This document shows, one piece after another, positions 37,501 through 47,741 of a DNA stretch of 64,000 nucleotides. The position numbers and the translations under genes are program-made. The stretch is from Blastomussa wellsi (Eukaryota; Cnidaria; Anthozoa; Scleractinia; Plerogyridae). The notes under the pieces were generated by a model. It had not been told where the DNA came from. It made no database searches and saw only the letters and a list, made by a program, of their open reading frames with translations. How positions within the stretch are numbered: the stretch's first letter is position 1; each line of letters begins with the position of its first letter. The stretch is from the NCBI GenBank assembly GCA_947652115.1, contig OX393567.1:1886114-1950113 (forward strand), read 5' to 3'.

Positions 37501-37661
37501 ATAATTCTGTGGTAAGATCAGAATCTCAAGTAGGAGCTTGCATGGAGGAGCCAGTGTCGTGCCGATCAGACAGCTTTGATGATTATGTGGTTCTGGATGG
37601 GTACGAAAGTGATGTTGACTCTGAGTTAAGTGGAACTGACGAGCTGCAGCAAAGTCTCTAA
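28561..37661 (+). CDS. Patatin-like phospholipase domain protein (PNPLA2/ATGL-like), paralogue A
   Basis: Serine-aspartate dyad lipase of the PNPLA1-5 group, which hydrolyses triacylglycerol or acylglycerols at lipid droplets. Eight exons: 28561-28977, 32857-32922, 33525-33798, 34536-34778, 35040-35178, 35917-36033, 36600-36643 and 37219-37661. All phases close, giving 580 residues, with AATAAA at 37683-37688. The oxyanion loop [12 protein letters not shown] is at about residue 14, the nucleophile elbow GGASAGSF at about 44, and the catalytic Asp in [12 protein letters not shown] at about 164, followed by [31 protein letters not shown] closes the patatin core. The remainder has a low-complexity acidic Ser-rich segment, a helical block ([19 protein letters not shown]) that could bind lipid droplets, and an acidic tail ending near [12 protein letters not shown]. 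The 3.9-kb first intron carries several transposon relics. Paralogue B lies 3.6 kb downstream in the same orientation. The closest vertebrate member (PNPLA2 versus 3 or 5) cannot be decided by eye. Confidence 0.92.
30233..30511. repeat. MITE with TACACCCCTCGGTAACAGA ends
   Basis: TACACCCCTCGGTAACAGAA and the complement of TCTGTTACAGAGGGGTGTA are exact inverted ends, and inner CACTGGG phrases repeat. Bases AAAAG lie next to both ends, a possible 4-5 bp target duplication. Located in intron 1 of PNPLA paralogue A. Confidence 0.7.
30515..30746 (+). pseudogene. Transposon-type zinc-ribbon fragment
   Basis: After the MITE a frame reads [20 protein letters not shown], then [20 protein letters not shown] and ending YHCLPRAG. 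The Cys pattern CxxC...CxxC...C with EENEETLGW resembles the C-terminal zinc ribbon that I associate with piggyBac-like and related cnidarian transposase proteins. No transposase body is nearby, so it is a relic exon in intron 1 of PNPLA paralogue A. Confidence 0.4.
31275..32002. mobile_element. Non-autonomous TIR element with TCACGCAATGCTC ends
   Basis: TCACGCAATGCTCCTCCCCA plus a further 40 bases (including CCCGAACCACATTCC) pair with the right end GGAATGCGGTTCGGGTTTAA to AGAGCATTGCGTGA. Between them, at 31606-31893, is a 95-codon frame ([20 protein letters not shown] at its start) of unknown nature, perhaps a transposon-protein remnant. Located in intron 1 of PNPLA paralogue A. Confidence 0.7.
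32311..32410. repeat. GACGTTTCGAGCGTTAGC foldback family, partial copy
   Basis: Contains TTTTATCAACTAGTTTGATA, GGCCACCGTAAAGAGATTCA, then AGCTGACGTTTCGAGTGTTA. This is the left arm of the element found complete at 42264-42514 and 54923-55140. The right arm is missing here. Confidence 0.7.
32460..32640. repeat. Dispersed repeat, copy 1 (inverse of 61140-61300)
   Basis: CCAAAAACTTTAAAGAAATG and TATGAAGCTTAATTGGAATT match in reverse complement with the segment around 61205-61250. G-rich flanks here correspond to C-rich flanks there. Unclassified non-coding repeat in intron 1 of PNPLA paralogue A. Confidence 0.55.
33924..34340. repeat. CAACATTT-rich MITE
   Basis: GCCCAGTCAAACAGATTCAA plus CATTTCAATGCA pairs with the right end TGTTGAAATGTTGCATCCAT plus TTTACCAGGGC. 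The interior repeats GCAACATTTTGGATGTTG-like phrases. Located in intron 3 of PNPLA paralogue A; frames in it come from the repeats. Confidence 0.65.
35291..35515 (+). repeat. SINE, plus orientation
   Basis: The head GGAGGTGTGGTGGTCTAGTG is tRNA-like. The body has TGTTCTTTAGGCAAGAAG, CAAATGGGTAGCAGC and CATGCTGGGGCAAGCCCTGC, matching the body of the SINE at 58473 (TTCTTGGGCAAGACAC, ATGGGCGCCAG, ATGCTGGGG). Located in intron 5 of PNPLA paralogue A. Confidence 0.6.
36052..36487. mobile_element. Non-autonomous hAT-like element with CTAGCCA-rich ends
   Basis: AGGGCTTGACACT and its partner AGTGTCGAGCCCT form the ends, and both subterminal zones repeat GGCTAGT/ACTAGCC. TGAAAGTA lies directly at the left end and again 0-2 bp beyond the right end, which suggests an 8-bp target duplication. 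Located in intron 6 of PNPLA paralogue A. Confidence 0.65.
36948..37073. repeat. GACGTTTCGAGCGTTAGC foldback family, partial copy (inverse orientation)
   Basis: CGAAGAGCTAACGCTCGAAA, CGTCAGCTCTTGAATCTCTT, then TTCCCACTGACTCAGCACCA and CAGTTTCTTTAGAAACTTAC correspond in reverse complement to 42264-42400. One arm only, in the last intron of PNPLA paralogue A. Confidence 0.7.
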
Positions 37662-38303
37662 CAAGAACGTTGGTTAATGTGAAATAAATATCACATTCAG
37701 GTGAAATATCAAGCTTGTCTTGAGCCACACTACACTTCATGTTTGGCTTTGATGTTTAACTTGCAACAGTTTGCACCTGAGTTTCCTTGAAATCAAATTT
37801 CCCAATATCCTTAGAGCAATTAGAGCTTCATAGTTGAAGATTTTATGCAGTAAATTTAGGTGTGGTTTAGAACAGGTTTTGCGCTGTAAAACGGGCCTGA
37901 AATATTTCCATCCAAAAGAGAGGAGTTGTAGATATGTTACCAAGTTGCCTGGTGGCTTAAAATATGTAAATAGAGATATCATGTTCAAGATATTTGTTTT
38001 ATTGGATAACAATAGTGTGATCAAGAGAAAGGTAACAAAGTTTATGAGGCTATTTTTTCATCAAGGACGGGAACACAGAAAATTATTGACAAATTACAAA
38101 ATAATAATAATGTGAACTAGTAAATTCTCAGAAGTAATATAAGAGAGTATGCAGGGAGAATTGAGAACAAAATTTGAACCTTTAGAGAACTGGTACTATT
38201 TAACCATTTTTATTTTATTTCCAAAATAAACTTGGAAAGTTTTAACTTATCCAGTTCAATCAAAGCTGTCATTTACAAGCTTTAAGTTTGATCAACGAGT
38301 AAA

Positions 38304-38595
38304 CCCAGGGGGGGGGGGTACTCACATTATACATGACGGGGGGTCCAATGTAGCTTCATAACATAACTTCAAAACATTACACGAGCCTGTAATTTTAGAC
38401 CCCAAAAATTACCTGACATCAAAATTTCCTACCCAAAAATATTCAAATTTCGCTCGGAGATGTGACCCAAAAGGTACGCATATTCTTAAGACCTATCAGA
38501 TAGTGGACAAAAATACAGAGCGTGTAAATTTTCAACCCAAAAAAAGACATTGGGCCCTCCTTGTCATGTATAATGTGAGTACCCCCCCTCCCTGG
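38304..38595. repeat. MITE with CCCAGGG, G-run, TACTCACATTATACATGAC ends
   Basis: CCCAGGG, a G run and TACTCACATTATACATGACG are mirrored at the right end (GTCATGTATAATGTGAGTAC, C run, CCTGG). The layout (CCC, G run, TACTC) recalls the hAT-like element at 13383-14369, so they may be distantly related. Confidence 0.7.
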
Positions 38596-39978
38596 TCATG
38601 CAAATTGCATGCAGGCATGCAATAAGAACAGACGATCTGATCACAAAGGCAAGACATGTTAATACTAAACAATCAATTTTTCTCAGCTAGTTAGCACTGT
38701 GCAAAATGTGCTACATGTGTAGTATGCAGAATCTATATTATTTTTGACAATTATTCAAGACTCAAATGGTTCAAACATTATTTGTGAAATGTTCAAGAAA
38801 TTGTGCATGCTATGATTGGTCAGTTTATTATAGCTCCATTTTAAGCACGTTGCTAAATACATCACCCTGCATGCTTCATCAAGTTTCAATGCACACGGCT
38901 TATGTCACAAGTTTGAGTGGGCACAATTTCTTTAACATTTTATAAAAGAAATACAGAACTTGACCTTGTGCATTGTTTATTTAGAACACTCGGGAAGTGC
39001 ATTTCTCTTATGTGCTTAAAAATTCCTGCCTGTTTATATAACTCAAGATTGCACTTGTTTTTAGTTCTTTACGAAAGAACTTTTCATATATGACTAAGCC
39101 ACTGATGGTGCGCGAAGCAGTGGTTCTGTAATGGTTCCAGTAGTACAGCACTTTTAACCCTAAGCTTGTAAGCTTAGAGTGCATGTTTTAAAAATTTAAT
39201 ACAGTACTATGTGTAGAGTTTTTAGAGAACATGACGGACGAGAAATTTTATTGATACCAGCAAGGATATGTAATGTTTGTGTTGGTATGTTTGTATATAG
39301 TGTTACATGGTTGTACAGAAATGTATAAATAATTTGGATAGAAGACAATAGAAACAGTTTGTTACAGTTAGTTTGGTCTTGTACAAATGTATTTTTGAGT
39401 AATTTTAGTGTAATATATTGAAGAAAACTAAAATTACGGATATTCATTATTTTACACAAATTATTTGCAGTAATTGAATATTGCCTTGAAAATCACAATT
39501 TTAGCTGTTGGTTATTATAGTAATAACAGTACAGTCTTAAAGTTTACTATTATTGATTTACTAATTTATTTTTTACATAAATTTTAATAAGAGAATTACA
39601 TGATTTTTATGTCAATCATGAACAGAAGTGTGTGAGAATGTAAATAGGCATATTATAAAATGATATTAAATTGAATCAAGTAGTGAAACTGTGTTGGATA
39701 GCATGTAACAGGACGGTAAGAAACCTTCCTTAGTGCTACAAATTGACCACAAATTGGTTGCCAAGCAGCACCCCCTTAAATGATCTAAAAGATGGGGGAG
39801 GGGCAGGTGTCCCAACTGTGAAGTCCTAACCCTGCCTCAAACCAAACTGTACGTTTCCCCAAGTACCTGATGTAACTCCAGACCCCACCCAGGAATCACT
39901 TCAGTTTGCACCAACATTTGATAAAGGCTTCAAATTCCCTCGAGAGGAAAAATAACCAGAATTAAAAGATAATTTCTT

Positions 39979-40355
39979 CCCCTGGGGGACTCCCCTATTA
40001 AAATGACGGGGTGCTTGTCGGAAAGTTTGAAAAGTACCCCAAAATGGTACCAGAATCTCTTAGTGGGCGTGCCCCCCCCCCCCCCCCCACAATTTTCAAC
40101 CCTAAACCACCACTTCTTCTGGAGAAACCAATTTTAAAACACCAAATTAACCAATATTGACAAGTTTCAATATCAGTTAAGACGGTTGACACACAGTTCC
40201 AGTCATCTCTTGGCTCAATACCCTAAAAGGTACCGCGACAACTCTAGCGGTGGTAATTTTAGCTTAAAGTACCCAAAGCGGTACCAATCCATCAATTTTA
40301 CCCCCTAAAAGGTACGACGAGCACCCCGTCATTTTTATAGGGAAGTCCCCCAGGG
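39979..40355. repeat. MITE with CCCTGGGGGACTCCCCTAT ends
   Basis: CCTGGGGGACTCCCCTATTA plus AAATGACGGGGTGC is mirrored by GCACCCCGTCATTTTTATAG plus GGAAGTCCCCCAGGG. AATTTCTTC on the left and AATTTTTTC on the right could be a slightly diverged target duplication. GGTACC-type phrases repeat inside both arms. Confidence 0.75.
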
Positions 40356-40510
40356 AATTTTTTCCAATAGTTTACATTGTACTCGTTGCTGAGAGTGATA
40401 AGAGTACACAATCCATAACCTATTTCATAGCAACACTGCTGGAAATCCATACTCCGACGTGACAGATAACTTTACAACTCCAATGAAAAAGGGGATACAG
40501 CTCCTCATCA

Positions 40511-40690
40511 GCAGTGACCCATACCGCCGGAGCTTATCTCGGTTTTCGGATTCCATTCGAGTTCAAGCGTTGGCCGGGGCACTGCATCATGTGTTCTTGG
40601 GCCAGACACCTCACTCTCAGAGTGCCTCTCTTCACACAAGTGTATCAGGCGAATTTAATGCTGGGGGTAACCCTGCGATGGACTAGCATC
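40511..40690. repeat. SINE fragment
   Basis: Contains GCCGGAGCTTATCTCGGTTT, GGGCACTGCATCATGTGTTC, TTGGGCCAGACACCTCACTC and GCTGGGGGTAACCCTGCGAT GGACTAGCATC, blocks shared with the SINE copies at 15492, 46521 and 58473. Confidence 0.6.
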
Positions 40691-41256
40691 ACGAGCAGAA
40701 AATGTACTCGCAGTCGCTTCATGCCATGCAGAGCACAGGCCGACACAAAAGTACGGGGATGGGGATGGGGGGAGGGGGGTGGCTGATAGGACTTTTGGAA
40801 AGGTGTTATTTTTTCACAACCAGACAGTATTTTTTCACAACCATGCAGGGTTTTTTCTGGTCCTTCATGATGCAGAATTCTTTAACGTAAATTTTTGTTT
40901 TGAAGTATTTTGTTTTTGTTTGTGAACTTCCCACCCCCCTCTCCCCTTCATATTTCTAATGGTGCATCCCAGCTGGGAGTCTTGATGGGATGTGTAAAAT
41001 ACCCTTTCAAAAGCAGGGCTTAGGGGGATTTTGCCTGTTTGATAAACGCCGGGGTGGGGGGTTCCATATGCGAGTCCCCTCGGGGATAAACGTCTAAATT
41101 AAACGTGAAGGTCGCTGAAGGTGACTCCAGTCACGTGCAAAAACAATCTGTGTGATGTTTGTTACGTCAAAATCGTGTGATTTTAATTTGTTAGACGGAT
41201 TTTTTTCTTTGTATGTATTTTTTAAATAAGCTGGCAAAAGTAATCTGCTCTTAGAG

Positions 41257-44200
41257 ATGGAGGTCACAAAAGATTTAAACCTAACGTTTTCTGGCTGTGG
41301 ATTCTTGGGAATCTACCATATAGGAGTGATGTCCTGCCTCAAACAAAACGCAACCGGCTTTTTGAGAAGGGTCAAATGTTTTGGTGGAGCTAGCGCAGGT
41401 GCTTTCGCTGCTGCAGGTTTGGTTGTGGACTTGGATATTAGCGAAGTCGCCGAATCGGTTATAAGACTCGCAAAAAGAGCAAAGTCTCTCTCACTCGGAC
41501 CGCTTCATCCAAGATGTCGGATCGCCAGAACTGTGCGGAGAGCGTTTGAAGAAATGCTTCCAGCAAACGCACACGAACTCGCTAGCGGAAGGCTGCACAT
41601 TTCATTGACCCATGTTCCGAATTGTAAAAATGTTATCGTATCCGAATTCTACTCCAAAGAAGATCTTATCGAGGTAAGCTGATTTTGCTTTTATTATTAG
41701 TATAAAAAATAATTTAAACCTCAAGTCAAATGTTAATGTATTAAGCTTAATTATATACGCCAAAAATAATTGCCATAGCTTTCAGTTGTACGAGATTATT
41801 TTAAAACTCGGGTTTTATTAAAAATACATGTATTCGTTTTTATTTTTTTTGCAATTTTCAAAATGGTTCTCATGGCATCACCCATTGTTATTAATATGCC
41901 AACCAGAACCTAATATTGGCTGTTGAAACAATGACCTCTTTTGTTCCGTGGTTGGCAAATAAATGTGACGTCAATGTTATGTTTGTAAACAAGAAATATC
42001 CCTATTTGCATGTAATTATTCATGGCTTGTAATATTACACCTATTGATGTTAAGCCTGAGGGGAGGGGTGGGAGGGGTCAGGCTACCCACAGGAATTTTG
42101 ACATGGCCACCATCTTGGGTAGTGGTCAAAATCCCCACCCCATGCCTGACCCTGAGCCCCCCCCTTCCCCCAGGCTTAACATTGATAGGTGCATAATTAC
42201 CATTGAGGTTTTTAACAATTTTATTAGCCTGGGTTACCGGTGGAAGCTGAAATTTACATGAATAGAGGGGGGGGGGGGGAAGTTTCTAAAAAAACTGTGG
42301 TGCTACGTCGGTGGGAAGTATAACAATATAATTTGGTTTTATCAACTCGGTTGATAATGTGAATTGGCCACTGTAAAGAGATTCGAGAGCTGACGTTTCG
42401 AGTGTTAGCTCATTTGTTCTGACGAAGGGCTAACGTTCGAAACGTCAGCTCTCGAATCTCTTTACGGTGGCCAATTCACATTATCAACCAAGTTGATAAA
42501 ACCAAATTATATTGAAATTTACATCGCCTGACTATAAAGACCATAGCAACCTGCGACCAGGTGTTCTCACTTAGGCTTGGCAAATAAAAAATCGGCCACT
42601 CTTAATGCCATAGCCCTTGTTAGGAGGAGGGAAGGGGTGCAGGTTTATTATTGCACAGTATGTTGGGGGTGATGAATGGCCTAACACAAACAATTGGAAT
42701 TTATCCAGTATATAAGTTGTTATTCACTCTTTGAATCCGGTAGTGCTATAATAAAAGTATAAACCATTCAAAGGCACCCATGGTTGAGTGACTATTGTTG
42801 GTCATCGCCTGTACAGTGCAAGTAATATTTAAGATTGACACCACCCTATTAAGATAGACAGCTAGATGATTTTTTTGTTTGCAGGTATTTTTTTATTATT
42901 ATTTAGATGGTCCTGAGGCCGTCTGCCTCATAGAGTTCACTCACTGTTATCTTGTTATTAACTAACATTTTGATAACTAGTGCATAATTTGATTTCTTTA
43001 ATCATGCAGGCATTAGTAGCAAGTTCTTTTTTACCACTGTTTTCTGGATTCCTTCCAGCAGTATTCAGGGGAAAGGTATTATTGATTGAATTGAATTTGT
43101 TTTTTTGTGTACTTGTAACTTTTAGGTAGACACAATTATTCACTTGTGCAATTGTACATGTAACTGTGAAACCAAATTATTTACCGGGTACTTCAATCAT
43201 TATTTTATGTTTCTTCTCATGGTCAAATGCTATACCTTAATTCACACAGTATTATGTAGATGGTGGTTTTTCTGACAATCTCCCACAACACTTCAAAGAA
43301 GGAGAAACCATCACTGTGTCGCCATTCAGTGGTGAAAGTGACATTTGTCCTAAAGATGTTTCATCAAATGATGTTCATATCGAACTACGGAACACCAGCA
43401 TGCAGATCAACTGCAATAACTTGCACAGATTGCAACATGCATTTTTTCCTCCCAGTGAAACAGTGTTGAGTGATGTCTGCAGGCAGGGATATAGGGACAC
43501 ACTGAGATTTTTGAAGGAGCACTGTAAGTTTTTATCAGTCAACTAGCACACGGGGCTGCAAATATCTTTTCCTTGTGAAATGACGTGTCTATAACTAAGT
43601 CACCATTTTGATCAGACAAACTGTACTGAGGTCGGACGCCATTCTCAGTTACATCAGCTTTTGCATCAGGTGTACAAGAACTTACCTGGACATTCTGTGT
43701 GACTGCACTATTAGGAATTCATTGGACATTGGCAAATTTGGTTGGTCATTGTCCCATGTGCGACTGTTATTTGCAGCCCTTAGCACATATTACTGACAGT
43801 ATCACCATATTATCAGTTCACAAGAGCTTATACCAAGATCTATTCTCAAATCAATAGATACTACTAATAAAAATAACTTAATGTTAAAGTTGTTAAAAAC
43901 TTTGTTAGGTGTTAAGCAATGTGACATTTCTATAGCGTGACGATTGCGTTACTCCTCTTTTACGTCACGAGTCATGCGCAGTAGCGCGCAAAGGTACAAA
44001 CCTCGTGGTCAGATTTCGATGGTGCTCAACCTTTCTCGATAGCACCCAAGTTTACGTATAGTTTCCCGTGTTTTTCGTACCTTTCGCATCAGTTGTCCGC
44101 CCCAAGATCGGGATAGAGGTATGCACATGAACTTGTGAATGCTTTTAGATTGTATCTATAGTTTTCTATTCGTTTTAAGTGTCTTTAAGTGCTCGTTGTG

Positions 44201-47200
44201 TAGTGATTTCACGAATGATCGATTCTTTTGTTATTGTATTGTTTCTTATTATTCAGCTCAGTGATTTCCATTCAATTGTACGTCGGATTAGTTAAGCTCG
44301 TATTAAGTTTAGTTAGTTATAGTATTGTATCCTTATTTCAGTTTTTACGTGTTGGATCATACCGAATTAAAGATCGCCATGGCATGATATGTTATACTCG
44401 TGGTGTTGCATAATTCTCCGAAATCCGACTCAGTTTATAAACCTGTCGCCGTTACAAGCAAATAAATGCAAGGTGTGGTGGCCTAAGGGTGGTGGGCTCA
44501 GGATTAGGTGGCCTGGACTTGCACCTGATGGCCAGGGACACTGCATTGTGCAAGACACTTACCTCTCATAGTGAGTGGAGATTGTATGGTGAAGCTTAAT
44601 CTCATTACATTGTAGACTTGGAAATGAAAAGTCAATGACTTTGAGAAAGTCTAAATTACATTGCTGTAAGAAATGTTACTGGAAGTGTTAAAATTACTTT
44701 TAGCACATTTCTCAGTGATCGGTGACAGTGGCTGACAATTTGACAACCTGAGCAGAAGTCATGATGCTGGGAAGGAAATTATTGACCTGTATCTTAGTTC
44801 CTTAGGTGATACTGGGACTTTACTAGCCTGGAAAGTAGACTTTCATGGCCAATCTCTTGTTTACCAGATCCTGATACGCTAACACAGGGGTCACTGACAA
44901 CAGCCTCCATGTCGTTAGATCTTCCACCACCCCTCAGAAACCCACCTGCTTCCCACCAAGAAACAAGCTCCAGCCACAAAACAAGCTGCAGTTCAGAAAT
45001 CTCATCAAACAGCTCATCATGCAGTGAGATGGAAGCTTTTTCAGGACCAGAGAGTGAGAAGGACGAGACTGAAGTGGAAAAAGGGGAATTAGAGCTTTCC
45101 ATGTGTGAGTCACAATATATAATAAATTGTTGTTATTTTATAATAGTTAATATTAAAAACTGGATAATGCAATTCACGGGTTGCCATTGGCTTATAGTTA
45201 GCCATCATGGTATATGGGCTAATATATCATGGACCACAAAATAATTATGGTAGGTGTATGTGTTGAAGCTAATTTTTTGTTTCAGTTAATTCTATTTTTA
45301 ACTAGGTTATTTTTTTTAACTGGGTAATTTAGTATATTTTTTTATCTATAAAAAAGTCATCCATCCCTCCCCTACTACCTCTCATCTCTCTCCCCCCACT
45401 AAACCTTCCTTCTCCCCCTACTCAACCTACATGCCCCCCCACCCCAGTATCATATTTGTTTTCTTTACTAATGTGCACTTACAGGATTTGAACTCACAAC
45501 CTCAGAATCAAGTTATTTTTTCATGTATATTATTAGGCTAATAATAAAGTTATTATTATTTCATATTTAATTATTGATATCTTTTTTTTTTCACTTACAG
45601 TACTCTTCAATGCCTGCAGTCAAGCTGCGGCAGAAGCAGAGCTTTGGTCATGCTTCTTTCTTCGCAGATCCAAATGTATCCTGGACATTTTGGCTCAGCC
45701 ATGTGTTATTACTCTGAACCAAGTCATGGTCATGCTCAAAATGTGAGTTCATATCATTTCCAAGAATTAAACAAAATATTACAATAATTATTAATATTAT
45801 CTATAGCTTCAAAGGCCAGTACAATGTGTGTACAGAACTAAGATTTACCAATGTTGAATCAATGAACCTCAATTAAAAAAAAACATATTTAAAGGTGGAA
45901 GTATGCATTAACAATGAATTCACAGCATCGTGCTTCAAAGAATATATTTTTTGGGGGCCTTTTACTTTGATCTTTATTGACCTGTGGAGGAAGGAAGATT
46001 CCTCCATGACTCCAGGAATATAAAAGCTATGAATGGTAGTCAGAGACTTTGCTGGCCATGGGTATAATTATTATAACTTCAAAAGATTTCAGCTAAATAT
46101 GAGTCTGCCGCACAAGATGGTGGATATGAGGTAGATTTTTCACACAATTTTGCTTATAATTTGCCTTTCAGGTTTTTGGAATCATTGACTAAAGTTGAAA
46201 AGACAGGAAACCAGTATTTTGATGACTTGCTGTCAGTAATCACCTTGATGTTCCACACCTATGAAGATAAGCACAAAGTATCGGCACAACAATGGTATGT
46301 CAGCCTGCATGTATTCCTTGAATAATCAAGAGTGATCAATATCAAAATTCTCCTTGCCCTCTCAACTTATAATATCATACAGAAACTGGGTTATGAGAAC
46401 TAGATATTAAAAAAAATGTTAGAATACAAATATGATGTTGGTCTATTGTCAGATTCTCTAAACTATTAATCATATATCGGGCCCTAGCCTATAATGTTGT
46501 TCAAGGCAAAGTCTGCATCGAGCCAGTGGCCCATACTGCCAGAGCTTATCCCGGTTTCCTTAGCATGAAGCGACTGAGAGTATTTCTACTACCCCCTGGA
46601 TGGGATGCTAGCCCATCGCAGGGCTACCCCCAGCAGTAAATTCACCAGTACCCATTTATACACCTGGCTGAAGAGAGGCACTGTGAGAGTAAAGTGTTGC
46701 CCAAGAACACAATGCAGTACCCCGGCTAGAGGCTCGAACCCGGACTGTCCGATCCGGAGTCCAGCGCACTAACCATTAGGCCACTGCACCTCCCACAACA
46801 ATGTTGTTCAAAAGGATGGGTATATTAATGCTATCCACCAGATAAATAACTGTGCAGTGGATATAAGTGTCGGCAAAAACAAACTTCGCAATCCACTGGA
46901 TAGCAGTTTATCCAGTCGGATAGTGTTATCTACCGTTTGAACAACTGAGGCCAGCTTATTCAGCTACAAAACCTAACAACCTAGTCTGAAGTGCCAGACA
47001 TGCATCTTCCTGCCCTTATCCCTGCCTGCGCCTCAGGGGATTAGGGCAAGAGAACGTCTGACACTTCAGACTACTAACAACCAAGCTTTTTGACATTTTC
47101 TGCGAGAACTGATGAAAAATAAAGACACAAACTTACTATTTTACTGCAAATACTTGCTTCATATTGCCTTTACTATCTAATTTTTACTAGGAAATCTGGA

Positions 47201-47557
47201 TTACTAGTTACTGGGCTTCCAAGAGAAGCTACCTCTTGTGATAAGGAATGCATCAGGGCACATGCCAGAAGTAATCTGTGTACTGTCGTCGTGGATACCT
47301 CTAGCAGCAATGATGTCAGGTTCATCTTGGACACCAATGCTTTAAGGAGAGAATTGCAAGAGTGCCTTGCAGAAACTATAGTTAGGAGGGAAAATCAAGT
47401 TGATGATAGTTATACAGTACAGGAATCTGATACTAAAGATAACTCATCTTGTACAGTTAGGGATGTGGGTGGGTCTGGTGCAGCCGAGAGCCTGGTTGTT
47501 GATATGTGTGATGAGTATGTTATTCTTGATAGTTTTGAGAAATATAGGCAACCATGA
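41257..47557 (+). CDS. Patatin-like phospholipase domain protein (PNPLA2/ATGL-like), paralogue B
   Basis: Tandem partner of the gene at 28561. Seven exons: 41257-41673, 43010-43075, 43250-43523, 44868-45104, 45601-45742, 46172-46294 and 47191-47557. All phases close, giving 541 residues, with AATAAA at 48333-48338. Exons 1-3 have the same lengths as in paralogue A (417, 66 and 274 nt). The oxyanion loop [12 protein letters not shown], nucleophile elbow GGASAGAF and catalytic YYVDGGFSDNLP with [16 protein letters not shown] are all intact, so both copies should be enzymatically competent. The linker encoded by exon 4 is Ser-rich and diverged. The exon 5-6 helical block (AELWSCFFLRRSKCILDILA) is conserved. 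The C-terminus ends CDEYVILDSFEKYRQP, echoing DDYVVLDG of paralogue A. Unlike A, the terminal coding region is a single exon. The probable role is acylglycerol hydrolysis at lipid droplets. Confidence 0.92.
42030..42201. repeat. MITE related to 9031-9304
   Basis: ACACCTATTGATGTTAAGCC at the left and GGCTTAACATTGATAGGTGC at the right are inverted. The left half is G-rich and the right half C-rich, as in the larger copy at 9031. Located in intron 1 of PNPLA paralogue B. Confidence 0.75.
42264..42514. repeat. GACGTTTCGAGCGTTAGC foldback family, complete copy
   Basis: After a G run, GTTTCTAAAAAAACTGTGGT and ATAATTTGGTTTTATCAACT lead to GGCCACTGTAAAGAGATTCG AGAGCTGACGTTTCGAGTGT. These are mirrored almost exactly by the right arm ending AACCAAATTATATT. 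Arms are about 95 bp around a short centre. Located in intron 1 of PNPLA paralogue B. Confidence 0.85.
46521..46794 (-). repeat. tRNA-derived SINE in the last intron of PNPLA paralogue B
   Basis: Read on the minus strand the head is GTGCAGTGGCCTAATGGTTA (A-box region) and, about 40 nt on, GGGTTCGAGCC (B box). The body matches the copy at 15492-15751 throughout, including CATCCAGGGGGTAGTAGAAA in this orientation. Best preserved member in the window. Confidence 0.8.
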
Positions 47558-47558
47558 A

Positions 47559-47741
47559 TTTATGGGAATCAAATAATACACTATGAGGTACAAGTGCTTC
47601 TTTTGTAATTTTGTATGACTTTATGGGAATCAAATAATACACTATGAGGTACAAGTGCTTCTTTTGTAATTTTGTATGACTTTATGGGAATCAAATAATA
47701 CACTATGAGGTGCAAGTGCTTCTTTTGTAATTTTCTACTAA
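47559..47741. repeat. Three tandem copies of a 61-bp unit at the 3' end of PNPLA paralogue B
   Basis: TTTATGGGAATCAAATAATA begins copies at 47559, 47620 and 47681, an exact 61-bp period. The copies are nearly identical; the third reads GAGGTGCAAG instead of GAGGTACAAG and diverges at its end. The array starts two bases after the stop codon, so it forms the proximal 3' UTR. Confidence 0.95.

Larger units (their letters stand above)
37662..41256. other. Intergenic region between the two PNPLA paralogues
   Basis: Starts with the 3' UTR of paralogue A. It contains two inverted-repeat elements (38304-38595 and 39979-40355) and a SINE at about 40511-40690. No coding frame with gene-like features is seen. 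The last 150 bases (AT-rich, ending TTAGAGATGG) are presumably the promoter and 5' UTR of paralogue B. Confidence 0.5.

Noticed and set aside
44819..44880. Alternative acceptor (GTTCCTTAG at 44805) for PNPLA-B exon 4
   Set aside because: Reading from it in the required phase meets a TAA after about 20 codons. The acceptor at 44867 stays open and mirrors paralogue A.
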